Positions 31,113-41,273 of a DNA stretch of 60,765 nucleotides are shown piece after piece. Position 1 is the first letter of the stretch, and each line of letters opens with the position of its first letter. Both the position numbers and the translations under genes were made by a program. Source of the DNA: a virus; IMG/VR virus record IMGVR_UViG_3300030108_005940, positions 1 through 60,765 of that record, one strand, 5' to 3'. Under the pieces are notes generated by a model. It was given only the letters and a program-made list of their open reading frames with translations, did not search any database and had not been told where the DNA came from.

Positions 31113-34022
31113 ATGGATAACATAGTAACAGGGTTTCCAAACGTCCCGCTTTCTATAACTAACCCGGCTGTTAGTGAGAGAGATGCTTTAGATAGATTTG
31201 CTCCGTATAATTTTGTTGATTTTATAAAATCTGTTTCGGAAAACTATGATCCGGATACTCTTGCAACATTTTATAATAAGTACCTTAATCGATGGAATAC
31301 AAAATCTACATCAAAGAATGAAGATCAAACAAATAGTATTATAGACTTATATAGAGATTTCCTTCAAGATATAACTATAAATTTCTCTACCTATGCTGAA
31401 AAAACATTTCTTACTCAATTAGATTTTAATAATTCTTATGATTTAGAAATTGCAATGTCTTTCTTTAGTAAGAAGATAAGAGATATTGTTACCTATTACA
31501 AAAAGAAACGTCAGTTGCTACATTACTCAGTAACAAAATCTAAAGTTAGAGGTAGTAGTTTAGGTGTAGAGCAAGCAGTTAAGGATTTTGTTTTAGAATA
31601 TCTAGAAAATCGATCAACAGCAAATATTGATTATAATATTGACATAATTAAAGAAAATATATCAGTTGGTTTAACAGAATATTTTGATAACTACGCGCAG
31701 TATTTTAATGCAGAACCAAATGCTGAAGAATATGGTAAAAACTTTATTGAGTATAATCCGGATGGTCCTCCAACATTAAACATTTTTTTAAACAACGATA
31801 CATCGTTAATTAGTGAAACTTTTTCTCGTGTAGCTACTGTCTTACAGGAATTAAAAGAGACAGATGAATTATTTGCAAATAAACGAGCTCAAACTAAAAA
31901 GTATATTGGAACAGATTTTTATTATTTAGCTACAGATGCAGAAGGTAAGCCTGAAATTGGTGTATTATTTGAAGCAGATAGACCTTATGCAAACTTCTTA
32001 AATCAAAACTACCCATCTACAGCGTCAGAGTTTTCTAATGACATTATAAGTGAACGAGATCTTGGATTCTTTAAACCTACTAATGCTGGTATAGTTGTTA
32101 TACAGGGAAAACGAATTGATTTTTTCGAGAAAGATTATTACCCAGCAAACCAACTGTATGTGTTTCCTGATCCTAATCTATATACCAATAACCAAGAAGT
32201 ATTAACTTTTACAGTTGATACATCGCGAGCTGTTAACAATAGAAGTAAAGGTATAGCAATAAATCAACCTAACGTTGATAGAGATAGTACATCTTTCTTA
32301 GGTTATAATTCTGAGATTGCTGAAGAGAGAAATTTAGATACAGACTTATCTTATTTGTACAACGATGGTTATATAGATGATAGTAAGAAAGATTTATTTG
32401 GAAATATATTTGGATTAGTAAAAGACAATAATTATTATAGAAGTAATATAATATCTGAAGATCCAGATACAATTAAAAATTTAATACTTAACGGTTATCA
32501 ATTTTATGATGATCTATTCGGTGAAGGCTATAATTTTAATTATAATACTACTGATACCGCTACATATGATGAAACAAAGAGATCCGGGCTTTCGTCTTTT
32601 ACTAATGGCTTAGTAACTCTACCAACTTCTGCCTATCATATTTTTAATAGGTATTTTAACCCATATCAAGAACTAATAGCTCCTAATAACTGGTTAGAAG
32701 TAGATTTTAAAAGACCTGAATCCTTTAAAATTGATGCTGATGTAAAAGAAGCAGCATATTTTATGTTTTCAGATACAGAAACATTAGCAGATCCAACTAG
32801 CGCTACTTCAGCTGGTGATCTATTAATATCTGGATTGAGTGCATATAAAGATAGCGCGTTACAGTTTTATTATTCTGATTTAGTGGACGCAGGAGGTGCT
32901 TTTTTAGATACATCAAAAACTAGTACTATCTTTAGAGGGTTATGTGATCCAACAAACATATGGACAACTACATTATCTGGTAGTTTTTCAGTTAATGCTC
33001 GTCTATCTGGTGACAACGGAGTTAAAAATTATGATTGCGGGTTATTTACGGATGATATAGTTTTTAACTACACGCAAGCTGAAGAAGGTTTTGATTATAG
33101 AGATGATGTATTTGATGTAACTGAATTTACTACAGTTGATACAGATACGGAAAAATTATTTAACAGAAGAGATCATACTGGTAAAATATATGTTAAAAAT
33201 ATTAACCAGGCGCCAGGTAAACCTGCAGTAAAAGAGTTAACTGATGCAATAACTTATTTTCCTAGCAAATATAATACAACAGTATGTAATCAATTATCTA
33301 CAACAGTTAAAGAGTTTGATTTATTATATACTACTCTGTTTATTGAAACGAGTACCTTCTTGGTAACTGAAAAAACTAACTATCAAGATAATGTCTTTAT
33401 TTCACCAATTACTTTTACCAACTCTTTAACTATAAATACAAGCTTCTTTGATAAAGTAAGTAACCGAGTAAAAGTTGGAAGTAATGTATTTTTCTGTAGA
33501 TTTGTACGTGATCAATTAACACTAAAAGATAATAGACTATATCCAAAAATTTATAAGTATAATTTTTCAGAGGATACAACAGAAGTTATATTTCCAACAA
33601 CCGGTAATACAGCAGCTAATTCATCTTGTTATTTTGATTTGTCTGACCCGAGTCCGTTATCAGTGTATGTAGAAAGTGGTAAACCATTTTTGACATATAG
33701 TAGTGATAATGAACTTTTTAATCTTGGTGTTATAATAAAAGATTTAAATAAAGGTCCTTTGCTTTTAAATTATCTCTTTGAGTATAAGAATGAAATTAAG
33801 TTTGTTGATACAGTTTCACATACTAGTAACAATAGTCGTTTTACTTATACATTTGCTAACAACGAGCTTAAAAATGGAAACGTTAATTTAGATAACTTAA
33901 AACTGCCACTTTCATCCCAGGTACCGACAATAACTGCAACCCATCAAATTCCAGAGTTTGCTGCAACACCAATTTTATCTTCTCTAGCACCTAAAGTTTC
34001 AGCAACCGCCTTAGTATTATGA
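31113..34022 (+). CDS. large structural protein, probably baseplate
   Basis: A 969-residue protein of unrecognised family. The first 200 residues are helical (YNFVDFIKSVSENY; RDIVTYYKKKRQLLHYSV; EQAVKDFVLEYLENRS) and similar in style to wedge proteins. The remainder is Asn/Tyr/Asp-rich beta structure typical of fibre-like virion proteins. It has its own late box. Position after gp6 and the PKD protein suggests a role similar to T4 gp7, gp8 or gp10, but there is no sequence proof. The end overlaps the next start by 4 nt (ATGA). Confidence 0.55.
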   Translation: MDNIVTGFPNVPLSITNPAVSERDALDRFAPYNFVDFIKSVSENYDPDTLATFYNKYLNRWNTKSTSKNEDQTNSIIDLYRDFLQDITINFSTYAEKTFLTQLDFNNSYDLEIAMSFFSKKIRDIVTYYKKKRQLLHYSVTKSKVRGSSLGVEQAVKDFVLEYLENRSTANIDYNIDIIKENISVGLTEYFDNYAQYFNAEPNAEEYGKNFIEYNPDGPPTLNIFLNNDTSLISETFSRVATVLQELKETDELFANKRAQTKKYIGTDFYYLATDAEGKPEIGVLFEADRPYANFLNQNYPSTASEFSNDIISERDLGFFKPTNAGIVVIQGKRIDFFEKDYYPANQLYVFPDPNLYTNNQEVLTFTVDTSRAVNNRSKGIAINQPNVDRDSTSFLGYNSEIAEERNLDTDLSYLYNDGYIDDSKKDLFGNIFGLVKDNNYYRSNIISEDPDTIKNLILNGYQFYDDLFGEGYNFNYNTTDTATYDETKRSGLSSFTNGLVTLPTSAYHIFNRYFNPYQELIAPNNWLEVDFKRPESFKIDADVKEAAYFMFSDTETLADPTSATSAGDLLISGLSAYKDSALQFYYSDLVDAGGAFLDTSKTSTIFRGLCDPTNIWTTTLSGSFSVNARLSGDNGVKNYDCGLFTDDIVFNYTQAEEGFDYRDDVFDVTEFTTVDTDTEKLFNRRDHTGKIYVKNINQAPGKPAVKELTDAITYFPSKYNTTVCNQLSTTVKEFDLLYTTLFIETSTFLVTEKTNYQDNVFISPITFTNSLTINTSFFDKVSNRVKVGSNVFFCRFVRDQLTLKDNRLYPKIYKYNFSEDTTEVIFPTTGNTAANSSCYFDLSDPSPLSVYVESGKPFLTYSSDNELFNLGVIIKDLNKGPLLLNYLFEYKNEIKFVDTVSHTSNNSRFTYTFANNELKNGNVNLDNLKLPLSSQVPTITATHQIPEFAATPILSSLAPKVSATALVL

Positions 34023-34555
34023 ACACTCTTAATTTTAACATATCTACCTCTAAACCGCAAATGAATGAAGAAGTGATTCTTGCGGAAACTAATATGTACA
34101 ACGCTACTGAGGTTACTTTAAACATATCAAATGTGTTTTCTGAAATATTTCCGAATTACTTAAGTATTGACTGGGGTGATGGAACGCCAGTGTTAGAGCC
34201 AGATATTATTATTTTTAGAGATTATAGAACTCAATCTATATATCCAGAAATAGAAAATGGTGCGGCTCCGGTAACGTTTACAAATACGTATAAACATATA
34301 TATTTTCCATCAACCTATGCATTAAAGAAAAATGTTACGTTTAAGATGAATGTTGGGTATGTAACTGGTGAAACAACACGTTTAAGTGCTACTATGGTTA
34401 TAAATTCTGAAAGCTATTATCAGAGCGTTGAAGACATGGAAATAGTAGGATTAGATTTATTAAATGATGAAACAAATACATCTAGGGTATCGCTTTTAAC
34501 ACAAAACGGCAACTATGTCGTTCAACTCGATAACAAATCTTATAGGGAGAAATAG
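34019..34555 (+). CDS. small PKD-like structural protein
   Basis: A 178-residue protein whose middle has YLSIDWGDGTPVLEPD (about 49-64) and later FTNTYKHIYFPSTYALKKNV. This is the DWGDG...H.Y pattern of PKD domains, so it probably forms one Ig-like beta sandwich. It overlaps the previous gene by 4 nt (ATGA) and is translated with it. It may be a small decoration or linker for the neighbouring baseplate proteins. Confidence 0.6.
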   Translation: MNTLNFNISTSKPQMNEEVILAETNMYNATEVTLNISNVFSEIFPNYLSIDWGDGTPVLEPDIIIFRDYRTQSIYPEIENGAAPVTFTNTYKHIYFPSTYALKKNVTFKMNVGYVTGETTRLSATMVINSESYYQSVEDMEIVGLDLLNDETNTSRVSLLTQNGNYVVQLDNKSYREK

Positions 34556-34558
34556 ATA

Positions 34559-34564
34559 TAAATA
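34559..34564 (+). promoter_or_regulatory. late promoter box TATAAATA
   Basis: TATAAATA (34557-34564) ends 6 nt before the ATG at 34571. Confidence 0.75.
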
Positions 34565-34570
34565 TACACA

Positions 34571-36961
34571 ATGGGTTGTTTAGTAAAATCAAGTTTAAGT
34601 GCTCTAAGTTCTGTTGAAGCAAGTATATGCCCAACAGATCTTACCCTTGATCAATATTCACAAACTTATAATGGTGAGTTTGTTATTAATTTTGTAAATG
34701 CACTATCTGGCATTCAAGACTTTAAAAATCTTAATTTTACAAATTTCTATCTTACAGATAATGTATTATTAGATGATATAACATCACATAAAGAAATTAA
34801 AGTAAAGCCAGAATCATATTTTACAACTCTTAATTTTACAACTTCAGCTAATAACTACCTACTATACAGGCCAGCGAGTTTATCGAGTTTTAAAAATACG
34901 AATAGAATTTATGATGCTGATTATTATGGTGTAACAACATTTACTCCTGTGTTGTCAGATGCTAGTAATTTCGAAATAACCTTTATTGATGACTTTACAT
35001 GTAGAGTTAGTACTATAAGCTCTTCAAATAATATAAGATATTATCTTGTTGTATCTGATGATGAAGAAGTAGATGGAAAACGAAATACGTTATTTGTTGG
35101 TGAAAACCAGCTACCTGAAAATGGATTTAATTTAGAATATAATCTTTTAAAATATAAAACCGATAGTTTTATTAATTTATACTCTACAAAAGAAGATATA
35201 AAATACATTCTTTTAAATAACGATGGAGTTGTAAAGGCTAATAAGATTACTACTAGCGATGGTGTTAATCAGTTTTTTATAGCAGATTCAAGTATAAAAA
35301 TAAATCAAGAGTTAAATTTATCTGTACCATCACCGTATAATGCATCATTTGTAACTTATAGTAATGATGGTAAAGTTGATAACGATAAGAGCGATTTCAA
35401 CTTACCTTCTAACTACTTGTTTTATAGCTCTAGTAATAAAGCTGGTTTAGATTTTAATTTTTATAACCTTAAAAACATTGTTAATACTCAGGAACAATTT
35501 AATTCTTCAAATAATCTTCTTTCTACTTCTAATACCACAATATATAGTCAAGATTTAAGAACATATACATCAATATTTTCTGATATAGATAGCGAGCGAA
35601 ACGAAACGCTTTCGCTTAACTTTGTATACAATAATTATGATATTTTAATCAAGCCAGGTACAACTTTCTTTACAACGCCGTCATCCATGGCCCCATTTGA
35701 CAGACTCAATATAAATGATACAAAGTTTACTAAATGTGGCTCGTTTTCATTTAAGCGACCTGATCTCTCAGATAGAGTCTACCGTTTGGATGATGATTCT
35801 GTAAAAGAAGAAAATGTTACTTACCTCTGTACCTGGTTATCAGGTGGTATAGGGCAAGAAGGTATTTGGGTAGATAGATATTATTACCCAGATTTAGTAG
35901 ATAAGGAAACTGCTTTAGCTGCATCACCAGCATATAATACAACATATAAATTAGCTGTTGAAAATCTCATTGCTTCAAATTCCACTTTAAAATCATCTAT
36001 TGAAAAGAAATTATATCTAGATAAAAAGAGTGATTTGGTTTTTGAACCTAATAAACGATATAAATATGTGAGAATTTCCGAAGATGATTTTATTAAAAAA
36101 TCACCTACAAATTTTTGTGATACAGCTCAAATAAATGGTAAGGTAAATAATTACTTTAACACTATAAATGATAATGGGGGCTTTGGCTTAGGATTTACTC
36201 TTCAAAATGATGCTGGTGATTTTTCAATTAAGTCAGGTAGTAATGATATTAACGGGGGTATTAGTTTTGAAAAATTTGACGATGAAATAACATTTAAGTT
36301 TGCATTATTTGATAATAGTACCTCAGGTGCTTCAATAGAAGAAAGATTATTACTTAATACCTTTATTCATAAATTTAAAATTGATAAGTTTGAAAAAACA
36401 AATATCTTTTTATCATTTAATGCCATTCAAGGAGTTTGTAATTTATATTTAAATTCAAATGTTATATTTACTTTTGAAGTTGGTGCATATCAATTATATA
36501 CAAAACGTATTCTTTTTGGTGATATTTTCTTACACTGGGATAGAGAAGTTGAAGAGGGAGTTATCGATAAATCAGATACAGATACTATAAACAAGAGAGA
36601 AATTTTATATAATGAGGCAACGTCACAAGATTATATATATGATGTTTATTTAGCTTTAGATCCATTAGAAAAATATCAAGAGTTAGCTGTTATATTTAGC
36701 ACGAATATTGATAGTATTCAAGATCTTACTATATCCCTACCCTGTGGAATGAGAAACTTAACAGATACTATTAATACTGTTAATTCTATTAATACAAACC
36801 TTAAGAGTAAGAGTGCAGTAGTTGATATTAACATTAAAAATTTAAATATTAATGATGATAATATTAATAATGAAGTGAGAGATATTATTAAGAGTAATAT
36901 AGTTAATTCCCTTCCAAAGTCAACCGTAATTAATAACATAAACATTGTAAACTATAAATGA
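34571..36961 (+). CDS. large virion protein, possible lectin-like domain
   Basis: A 796-residue Asn/Ser/Asp/Tyr-rich protein, family not recognised. Residues about 540-650 (GGFGLGFTLQNDAGDFSIKS, then a strand series ending GVCNLYLNSN) look like a concanavalin/LamG-type beta sandwich. The last 70 residues contain DLTISLPCGMRNLTDTIN and long Asn/Ile-rich helices. Such composition is usual for tail-fibre or baseplate-periphery proteins of AT-rich phages. It overlaps the next gene by 4 nt (ATGA). Confidence 0.5.
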   Translation: MGCLVKSSLSALSSVEASICPTDLTLDQYSQTYNGEFVINFVNALSGIQDFKNLNFTNFYLTDNVLLDDITSHKEIKVKPESYFTTLNFTTSANNYLLYRPASLSSFKNTNRIYDADYYGVTTFTPVLSDASNFEITFIDDFTCRVSTISSSNNIRYYLVVSDDEEVDGKRNTLFVGENQLPENGFNLEYNLLKYKTDSFINLYSTKEDIKYILLNNDGVVKANKITTSDGVNQFFIADSSIKINQELNLSVPSPYNASFVTYSNDGKVDNDKSDFNLPSNYLFYSSSNKAGLDFNFYNLKNIVNTQEQFNSSNNLLSTSNTTIYSQDLRTYTSIFSDIDSERNETLSLNFVYNNYDILIKPGTTFFTTPSSMAPFDRLNINDTKFTKCGSFSFKRPDLSDRVYRLDDDSVKEENVTYLCTWLSGGIGQEGIWVDRYYYPDLVDKETALAASPAYNTTYKLAVENLIASNSTLKSSIEKKLYLDKKSDLVFEPNKRYKYVRISEDDFIKKSPTNFCDTAQINGKVNNYFNTINDNGGFGLGFTLQNDAGDFSIKSGSNDINGGISFEKFDDEITFKFALFDNSTSGASIEERLLLNTFIHKFKIDKFEKTNIFLSFNAIQGVCNLYLNSNVIFTFEVGAYQLYTKRILFGDIFLHWDREVEEGVIDKSDTDTINKREILYNEATSQDYIYDVYLALDPLEKYQELAVIFSTNIDSIQDLTISLPCGMRNLTDTINTVNSINTNLKSKSAVVDINIKNLNINDDNINNEVRDIIKSNIVNSLPKSTVINNINIVNYK

Positions 36962-38841
36962 TAGATTATTTTAAATATACTACTGGAAATGCCTTTACAT
37001 TAAGCGGTGATAATTACACCGGTTTATTTAATATTACAGATGGTATAGCATACACTGGTAAGACCTTTACATCTTCCTCAAAAGTACTTAGCTCGAGTGA
37101 TACCTTTCTTTCAAATTGCTTCTTAAGAAAATTTGAATTTGATAGAACTACAACACGTGTAGACAAATCTATAATAAAACGACCTTCAGTTTCACCGAGA
37201 AATATTATTGATCAAAATTTTATCGATGCAAACTTGCAATGTTTAAATTTAAATAATTTATATTTATATTCTTTAAATATTGTTTCAAACCCTGATATAC
37301 TTGATTTTGCTAATTCAACAGCTGATGGAACTAGTTACTTTTTAGGGATGTCAAGTAGTAGTACAGATTTAAGAAATAACGATTTTTCACTCGCAAAAGA
37401 TAATACATTCCCTATTCAAATAGATCCATTTAGCACAGTTGATAATATTCCAGGATTAGAAGTATTAGATGATACGGTCGATAGTACATTATTTGTATAT
37501 GATGATGAATCATATTTTTATTTTACTACAACGCCAACAAACTCATATACTTTTTCTGGTAGCTTTGTGCACAATGGAGGTCTTACTAGATTAGTAGATG
37601 ACCCGTTTCAAGGTAACAGTAAGTTTACATATGATAATAATACAGATGTATTATATAGCTTAGCGGGTGAAGTTTTAAGTTTATACGATAACAGCTTTAT
37701 TAACCCTTGTCGAGTTTTTAAGCTTGTAGATCAAATTACATTACCTGAAATACCCATCGATGACGTAGTAGAAATAGGAAATAATTTGCTAGGTTATCGA
37801 TTTATTAGTGATTCCGGAATTAGTATCAATATACGTGATAAGTATTCTTTAACTCATATATCAAATATAAGTGTTATGATACCTCAAGAGGAAATTTTAG
37901 CTTTTGATATAAGAGATAGTGATGATAGTATTTTAATAATAACGCAACCACCTATTGACCCTGATACGGAAGATTTTTTCACGTATAATATGTATCACGT
38001 TGATTCTGAACTTTTAGGCGGTAGTGATGATGATCTAGTTTTATCTAATCCAAAAACTATAAACAGATATAAACCTTTTTATGATTTTAACGTTAAAGAA
38101 GAAATACGTGTTTATTTTTCCGGGAGTGATTCTAATATTTTTACATTAAACGACGAAGGTTCAATTACAACGAGATTTATTTCTAATCCAGCTGAAGTTG
38201 CGGGTGTACCGTCTATTGATAATTTATTATATCTTAAAGATATGTATTTTGATGACACACAAGAGCGATTTAATTTAATAGAAAAGAAATTTAACTCTAA
38301 CTTATTAAAATCAAACTACTTTAATAATATTAATTTAATTCTTACAAAAAATAGTTCTAATTTATTTTACCTATTACATAATATAGGTAGAATATATCTA
38401 TTTAAAGATTCAAGTTTAGAATATAAAAATTATATTCCTTTAGATTTACCTAATTTATACGAAAAAATAATTAGTTGTGAGTCTAGTTTAGGTATTTCAA
38501 TAAACAGCGAACTTCAAAATATTATTAAAGATACAGTCAGTATATATTTAAATGCGAGTATAATACCTATTAAAGAATTAATAAGTGGTATACCGCTGTT
38601 AAGTAAATTCGTATCATACGAGGGCATGGATGTTAATTTTAGAGATTTTGAATTTCACGAAAATGAAGAAGTAACATATGACGCTGTTTCAAGAGTTTTT
38701 AATGCAATTTATGATCTTCAAGTGGCAATAATTAACACAATTACAGCTGGAGAAAATATTGATAATATTGCTGTTGGTGATAATGATGTAGCTATTAGTA
38801 GTAATAATGTAAATAATATAACCCCTTCAAATACATACTAA
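36958..38841 (+). CDS. large virion protein of unknown function
   Basis: A 627-residue protein, mostly beta in character up to about residue 440, with repeated short strands ending in Phe/Tyr (for example ESYFYFTTTPTNSYTFSGSF). A helical C-terminal domain contains YEKIISCESSLGISINSELQ and VFNAIYDLQVAIINTITAGE. The family is not recognised. It is translated together with the previous gene (ATGA overlap) and lies before the four collar fibres, so an adaptor between baseplate and fibres is possible. Confidence 0.5.
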   Translation: MIDYFKYTTGNAFTLSGDNYTGLFNITDGIAYTGKTFTSSSKVLSSSDTFLSNCFLRKFEFDRTTTRVDKSIIKRPSVSPRNIIDQNFIDANLQCLNLNNLYLYSLNIVSNPDILDFANSTADGTSYFLGMSSSSTDLRNNDFSLAKDNTFPIQIDPFSTVDNIPGLEVLDDTVDSTLFVYDDESYFYFTTTPTNSYTFSGSFVHNGGLTRLVDDPFQGNSKFTYDNNTDVLYSLAGEVLSLYDNSFINPCRVFKLVDQITLPEIPIDDVVEIGNNLLGYRFISDSGISINIRDKYSLTHISNISVMIPQEEILAFDIRDSDDSILIITQPPIDPDTEDFFTYNMYHVDSELLGGSDDDLVLSNPKTINRYKPFYDFNVKEEIRVYFSGSDSNIFTLNDEGSITTRFISNPAEVAGVPSIDNLLYLKDMYFDDTQERFNLIEKKFNSNLLKSNYFNNINLILTKNSSNLFYLLHNIGRIYLFKDSSLEYKNYIPLDLPNLYEKIISCESSLGISINSELQNIIKDTVSIYLNASIIPIKELISGIPLLSKFVSYEGMDVNFRDFEFHENEEVTYDAVSRVFNAIYDLQVAIINTITAGENIDNIAVGDNDVAISSNNVNNITPSNTY

Positions 38842-38848
38842 TAAAATT

Positions 38849-41236
38849 ATGAATTCACCTGTAACACCTGAAAATGTTGGAGAAAGTCTCGAAAGACTGC
38901 GTATAGCAGATTATTATACATCCTTATTACATGTAAGTGGAGCTGATCTTTCTGTTTTACCTAAAAATGATGTATATACTGGTGGTGGTAAAATTACAGG
39001 ATTAGCATTAAGCGCTGTTGGTGATAGTGTTATAATAAATCGATATATTGAACCTAAGGGATTTAATTATGTTACAGAATGGTTAGATGCTTTTTATCCT
39101 ATAAACAGTATATTATTAACTGTTACAAACGATAATCCGGGTAATCGGATTGCTGGTACAAAATGGGCTTTAGAGAGTAATGGTGATTTTTTAGCTGGTG
39201 TAGGTACGGGGTTAGATAATAATGACCCATCATTTGTTTATACTTTCTCTCCAGGCTCAAGTGGTACAGAATCTGGGGATATTGCTGGTGAATATTGTGT
39301 TAAATTAAATACAGATACTTTACCTATACATACACATGATGTAAACCCACAAACATTAACTATAGGTAGATTTAATACTGAAAAAACATTCTGCTTTTAT
39401 TTTGGTGACACAGTAAATCCTCAAGGATTAGTAGAACAAAAAATTTGGGACCCTGGTATAAATTTAGTAACAGTAGGACCTAATAGAGGGAGAGCTTTTA
39501 CTGCTTCCGGACGATCATATTCTTATTTCTTAGAACAAGATAGAATACAAGCTTTTCAAAATAATACTACATACAATGGTCAAGTTAATTACAGAACTCA
39601 TTTAATACGTGAAAGACATGCTAATGGTTATAGGTATACTGATTCGGATTTTAATCCGAAATTAGCTAATTTTTCATTATCAGGGTGGGGTGGTAGCGTT
39701 ACTGGTGGGCCCGGGTGGGGTGGATTAATGGTATCTCAAGGTCAAGGTGATTCACGATTTGGAACAAATATTTGGATATCTAATGGTTTTAAACCAGTAG
39801 GAGTTCCTTGGGGAAGTGGCAATGAAGTACCTATACTCTACCCTCCAGGTTATTCTGATTTAGATGATGAAAACACATTAGCTGGATATACGGGCATTGC
39901 TGCAGTTGGATATGATCCAAGAGATCAAGATAGAGTGCACCCGGGTATATTTACACCACAAGATCTCGTAAGAGCAAGAAATATTATTGTTGAAGCGTTA
40001 GGTGAAGAAGAAGCTGCAATTGCTTTACAGGGTGTAAATCGATTAAGAGAGATTAACGCAGTAGTAGATGAAGGTACATATAATAATTTAACTACTGAAG
40101 AACAGATACCCGGGACAGGGATTAGACAGACAAGAACAGCTGGTGACTCGTTGTGTCATAATAATATATTACCTAATTATGGTGTATATGTATGGCGTAG
40201 AGTACCGTTAGATTATACAATTGTAGAACCTCCTACTGATACAACTGTTGTTGTACCACCGCCTATAGATACAAGGATGTGGCGTGCTACAATAACTACT
40301 AATAAAAAAGAACTTAATTTAAATCAATGGGCATTAGATCGTGGTTGGGATGGTCAACAACCTGCTACAATAACTATTAATAACAACGTCTATATATATT
40401 CTGATAATATACAAACCCCTGCTTTAGAAATTAATAATTGGTCTAACGGGTTAACACTAATTAATAATGGCTACATAATGGGTAGAGGAGGAGACGGAGG
40501 TTCATACGGTGCTACAAAACAAAAAGAACAGCCTTCACCTCCTGGAGGTAATTACTGGGATGGTTGGAACGGTGGTGATGCGATCAATATTACATCAACA
40601 TCGAGGATAGTTATACAAAATAATAACGGTGCTATTGCTGGTGGAGGCGGTGGTGGTGCTGGAAGCGGTACCGGTAACTTTGGAGGCGGTGGAGGCGGCG
40701 CAGGTGGTGGTAACGGCGGTATGGGTGCTAAAGAACGTGAAGGTATATTTGAAAGAGGAGGAGCAGGTGGAGATATAGGTGAAAGTGGTAGTGATGGAGG
40801 AAATTGGTTAAATAGATCTGGAAATATTAGCTTAGGTCGCTTACGTCGTAATTTTAATTTACAAGGTAGAGGAGGACAAGCTGGTGGTGGTGGTTCTGGA
40901 GGATTTCAAGCTGCAGGTAATGATCCACACGGTGGCGGTGGAGGCGGTGGTAGAATATTAACAAATACTGCGGCAGGGGGTGATGGAGGTGAAGCAGGAG
41001 GCGCTAATGGTGGTTCTGTAAATAACGAAGGTCAATCAGCCTCTTCTAGTGAAGGTAGTAGGTGGGGTAATGCTGCTGGTGGAGGTGGATGGGGTGCTGA
41101 TGGTGGTGATTGCTCTAGAGCACGGGTTAGTCCCAGAACAACACCAAAAGGCGGTAAAGGAGGAAATGCTATTAATTCCGCGGAAGGGTCTAACTATTTA
41201 ATAACTGGGGGAATTGTTTACGGAAAGAGAGACTAG
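38849..41236 (+). CDS. tail-collar fibre fused to a gp38-type Gly-rich adhesin
   Basis: A 795-residue protein. Residues 1-450 form a tail-collar fibre: EWLDAFYPINSILLTVTNDNPG (77-98), NRIAGTKWAL, then LPIHTHDVNP (159-168), ending with HNNILPNYGVYVWRR (437-451). After a Pro/Thr linker, residues about 477-795 differ: MWRATITTNKKELNLNQWA, then NGYIMGRGGDGG and many runs such as GGGGGGAG. This order of a strand-forming head and Gly-rich motifs is that of gp38 adhesins of T2/S16-like phages, whose Gly-rich segments pack as polyglycine II helices and bind the host receptor. The next gene is the same fibre without the adhesin. Confidence 0.7.
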   Translation: MNSPVTPENVGESLERLRIADYYTSLLHVSGADLSVLPKNDVYTGGGKITGLALSAVGDSVIINRYIEPKGFNYVTEWLDAFYPINSILLTVTNDNPGNRIAGTKWALESNGDFLAGVGTGLDNNDPSFVYTFSPGSSGTESGDIAGEYCVKLNTDTLPIHTHDVNPQTLTIGRFNTEKTFCFYFGDTVNPQGLVEQKIWDPGINLVTVGPNRGRAFTASGRSYSYFLEQDRIQAFQNNTTYNGQVNYRTHLIRERHANGYRYTDSDFNPKLANFSLSGWGGSVTGGPGWGGLMVSQGQGDSRFGTNIWISNGFKPVGVPWGSGNEVPILYPPGYSDLDDENTLAGYTGIAAVGYDPRDQDRVHPGIFTPQDLVRARNIIVEALGEEEAAIALQGVNRLREINAVVDEGTYNNLTTEEQIPGTGIRQTRTAGDSLCHNNILPNYGVYVWRRVPLDYTIVEPPTDTTVVVPPPIDTRMWRATITTNKKELNLNQWALDRGWDGQQPATITINNNVYIYSDNIQTPALEINNWSNGLTLINNGYIMGRGGDGGSYGATKQKEQPSPPGGNYWDGWNGGDAINITSTSRIVIQNNNGAIAGGGGGGAGSGTGNFGGGGGGAGGGNGGMGAKEREGIFERGGAGGDIGESGSDGGNWLNRSGNISLGRLRRNFNLQGRGGQAGGGGSGGFQAAGNDPHGGGGGGGRILTNTAAGGDGGEAGGANGGSVNNEGQSASSSEGSRWGNAAGGGGWGADGGDCSRARVSPRTTPKGGKGGNAINSAEGSNYLITGGIVYGKRD

Positions 41237-41262
41237 TTAGATAGTATTTCTAGATTATGACA

Positions 41263-41268
41263 TAAATA
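41263..41268 (+). promoter_or_regulatory. late promoter box TAAATA
   Basis: TAAATA 5 nt before the ATG at 41274. Confidence 0.7.
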
Positions 41269-41273
41269 ATAGT

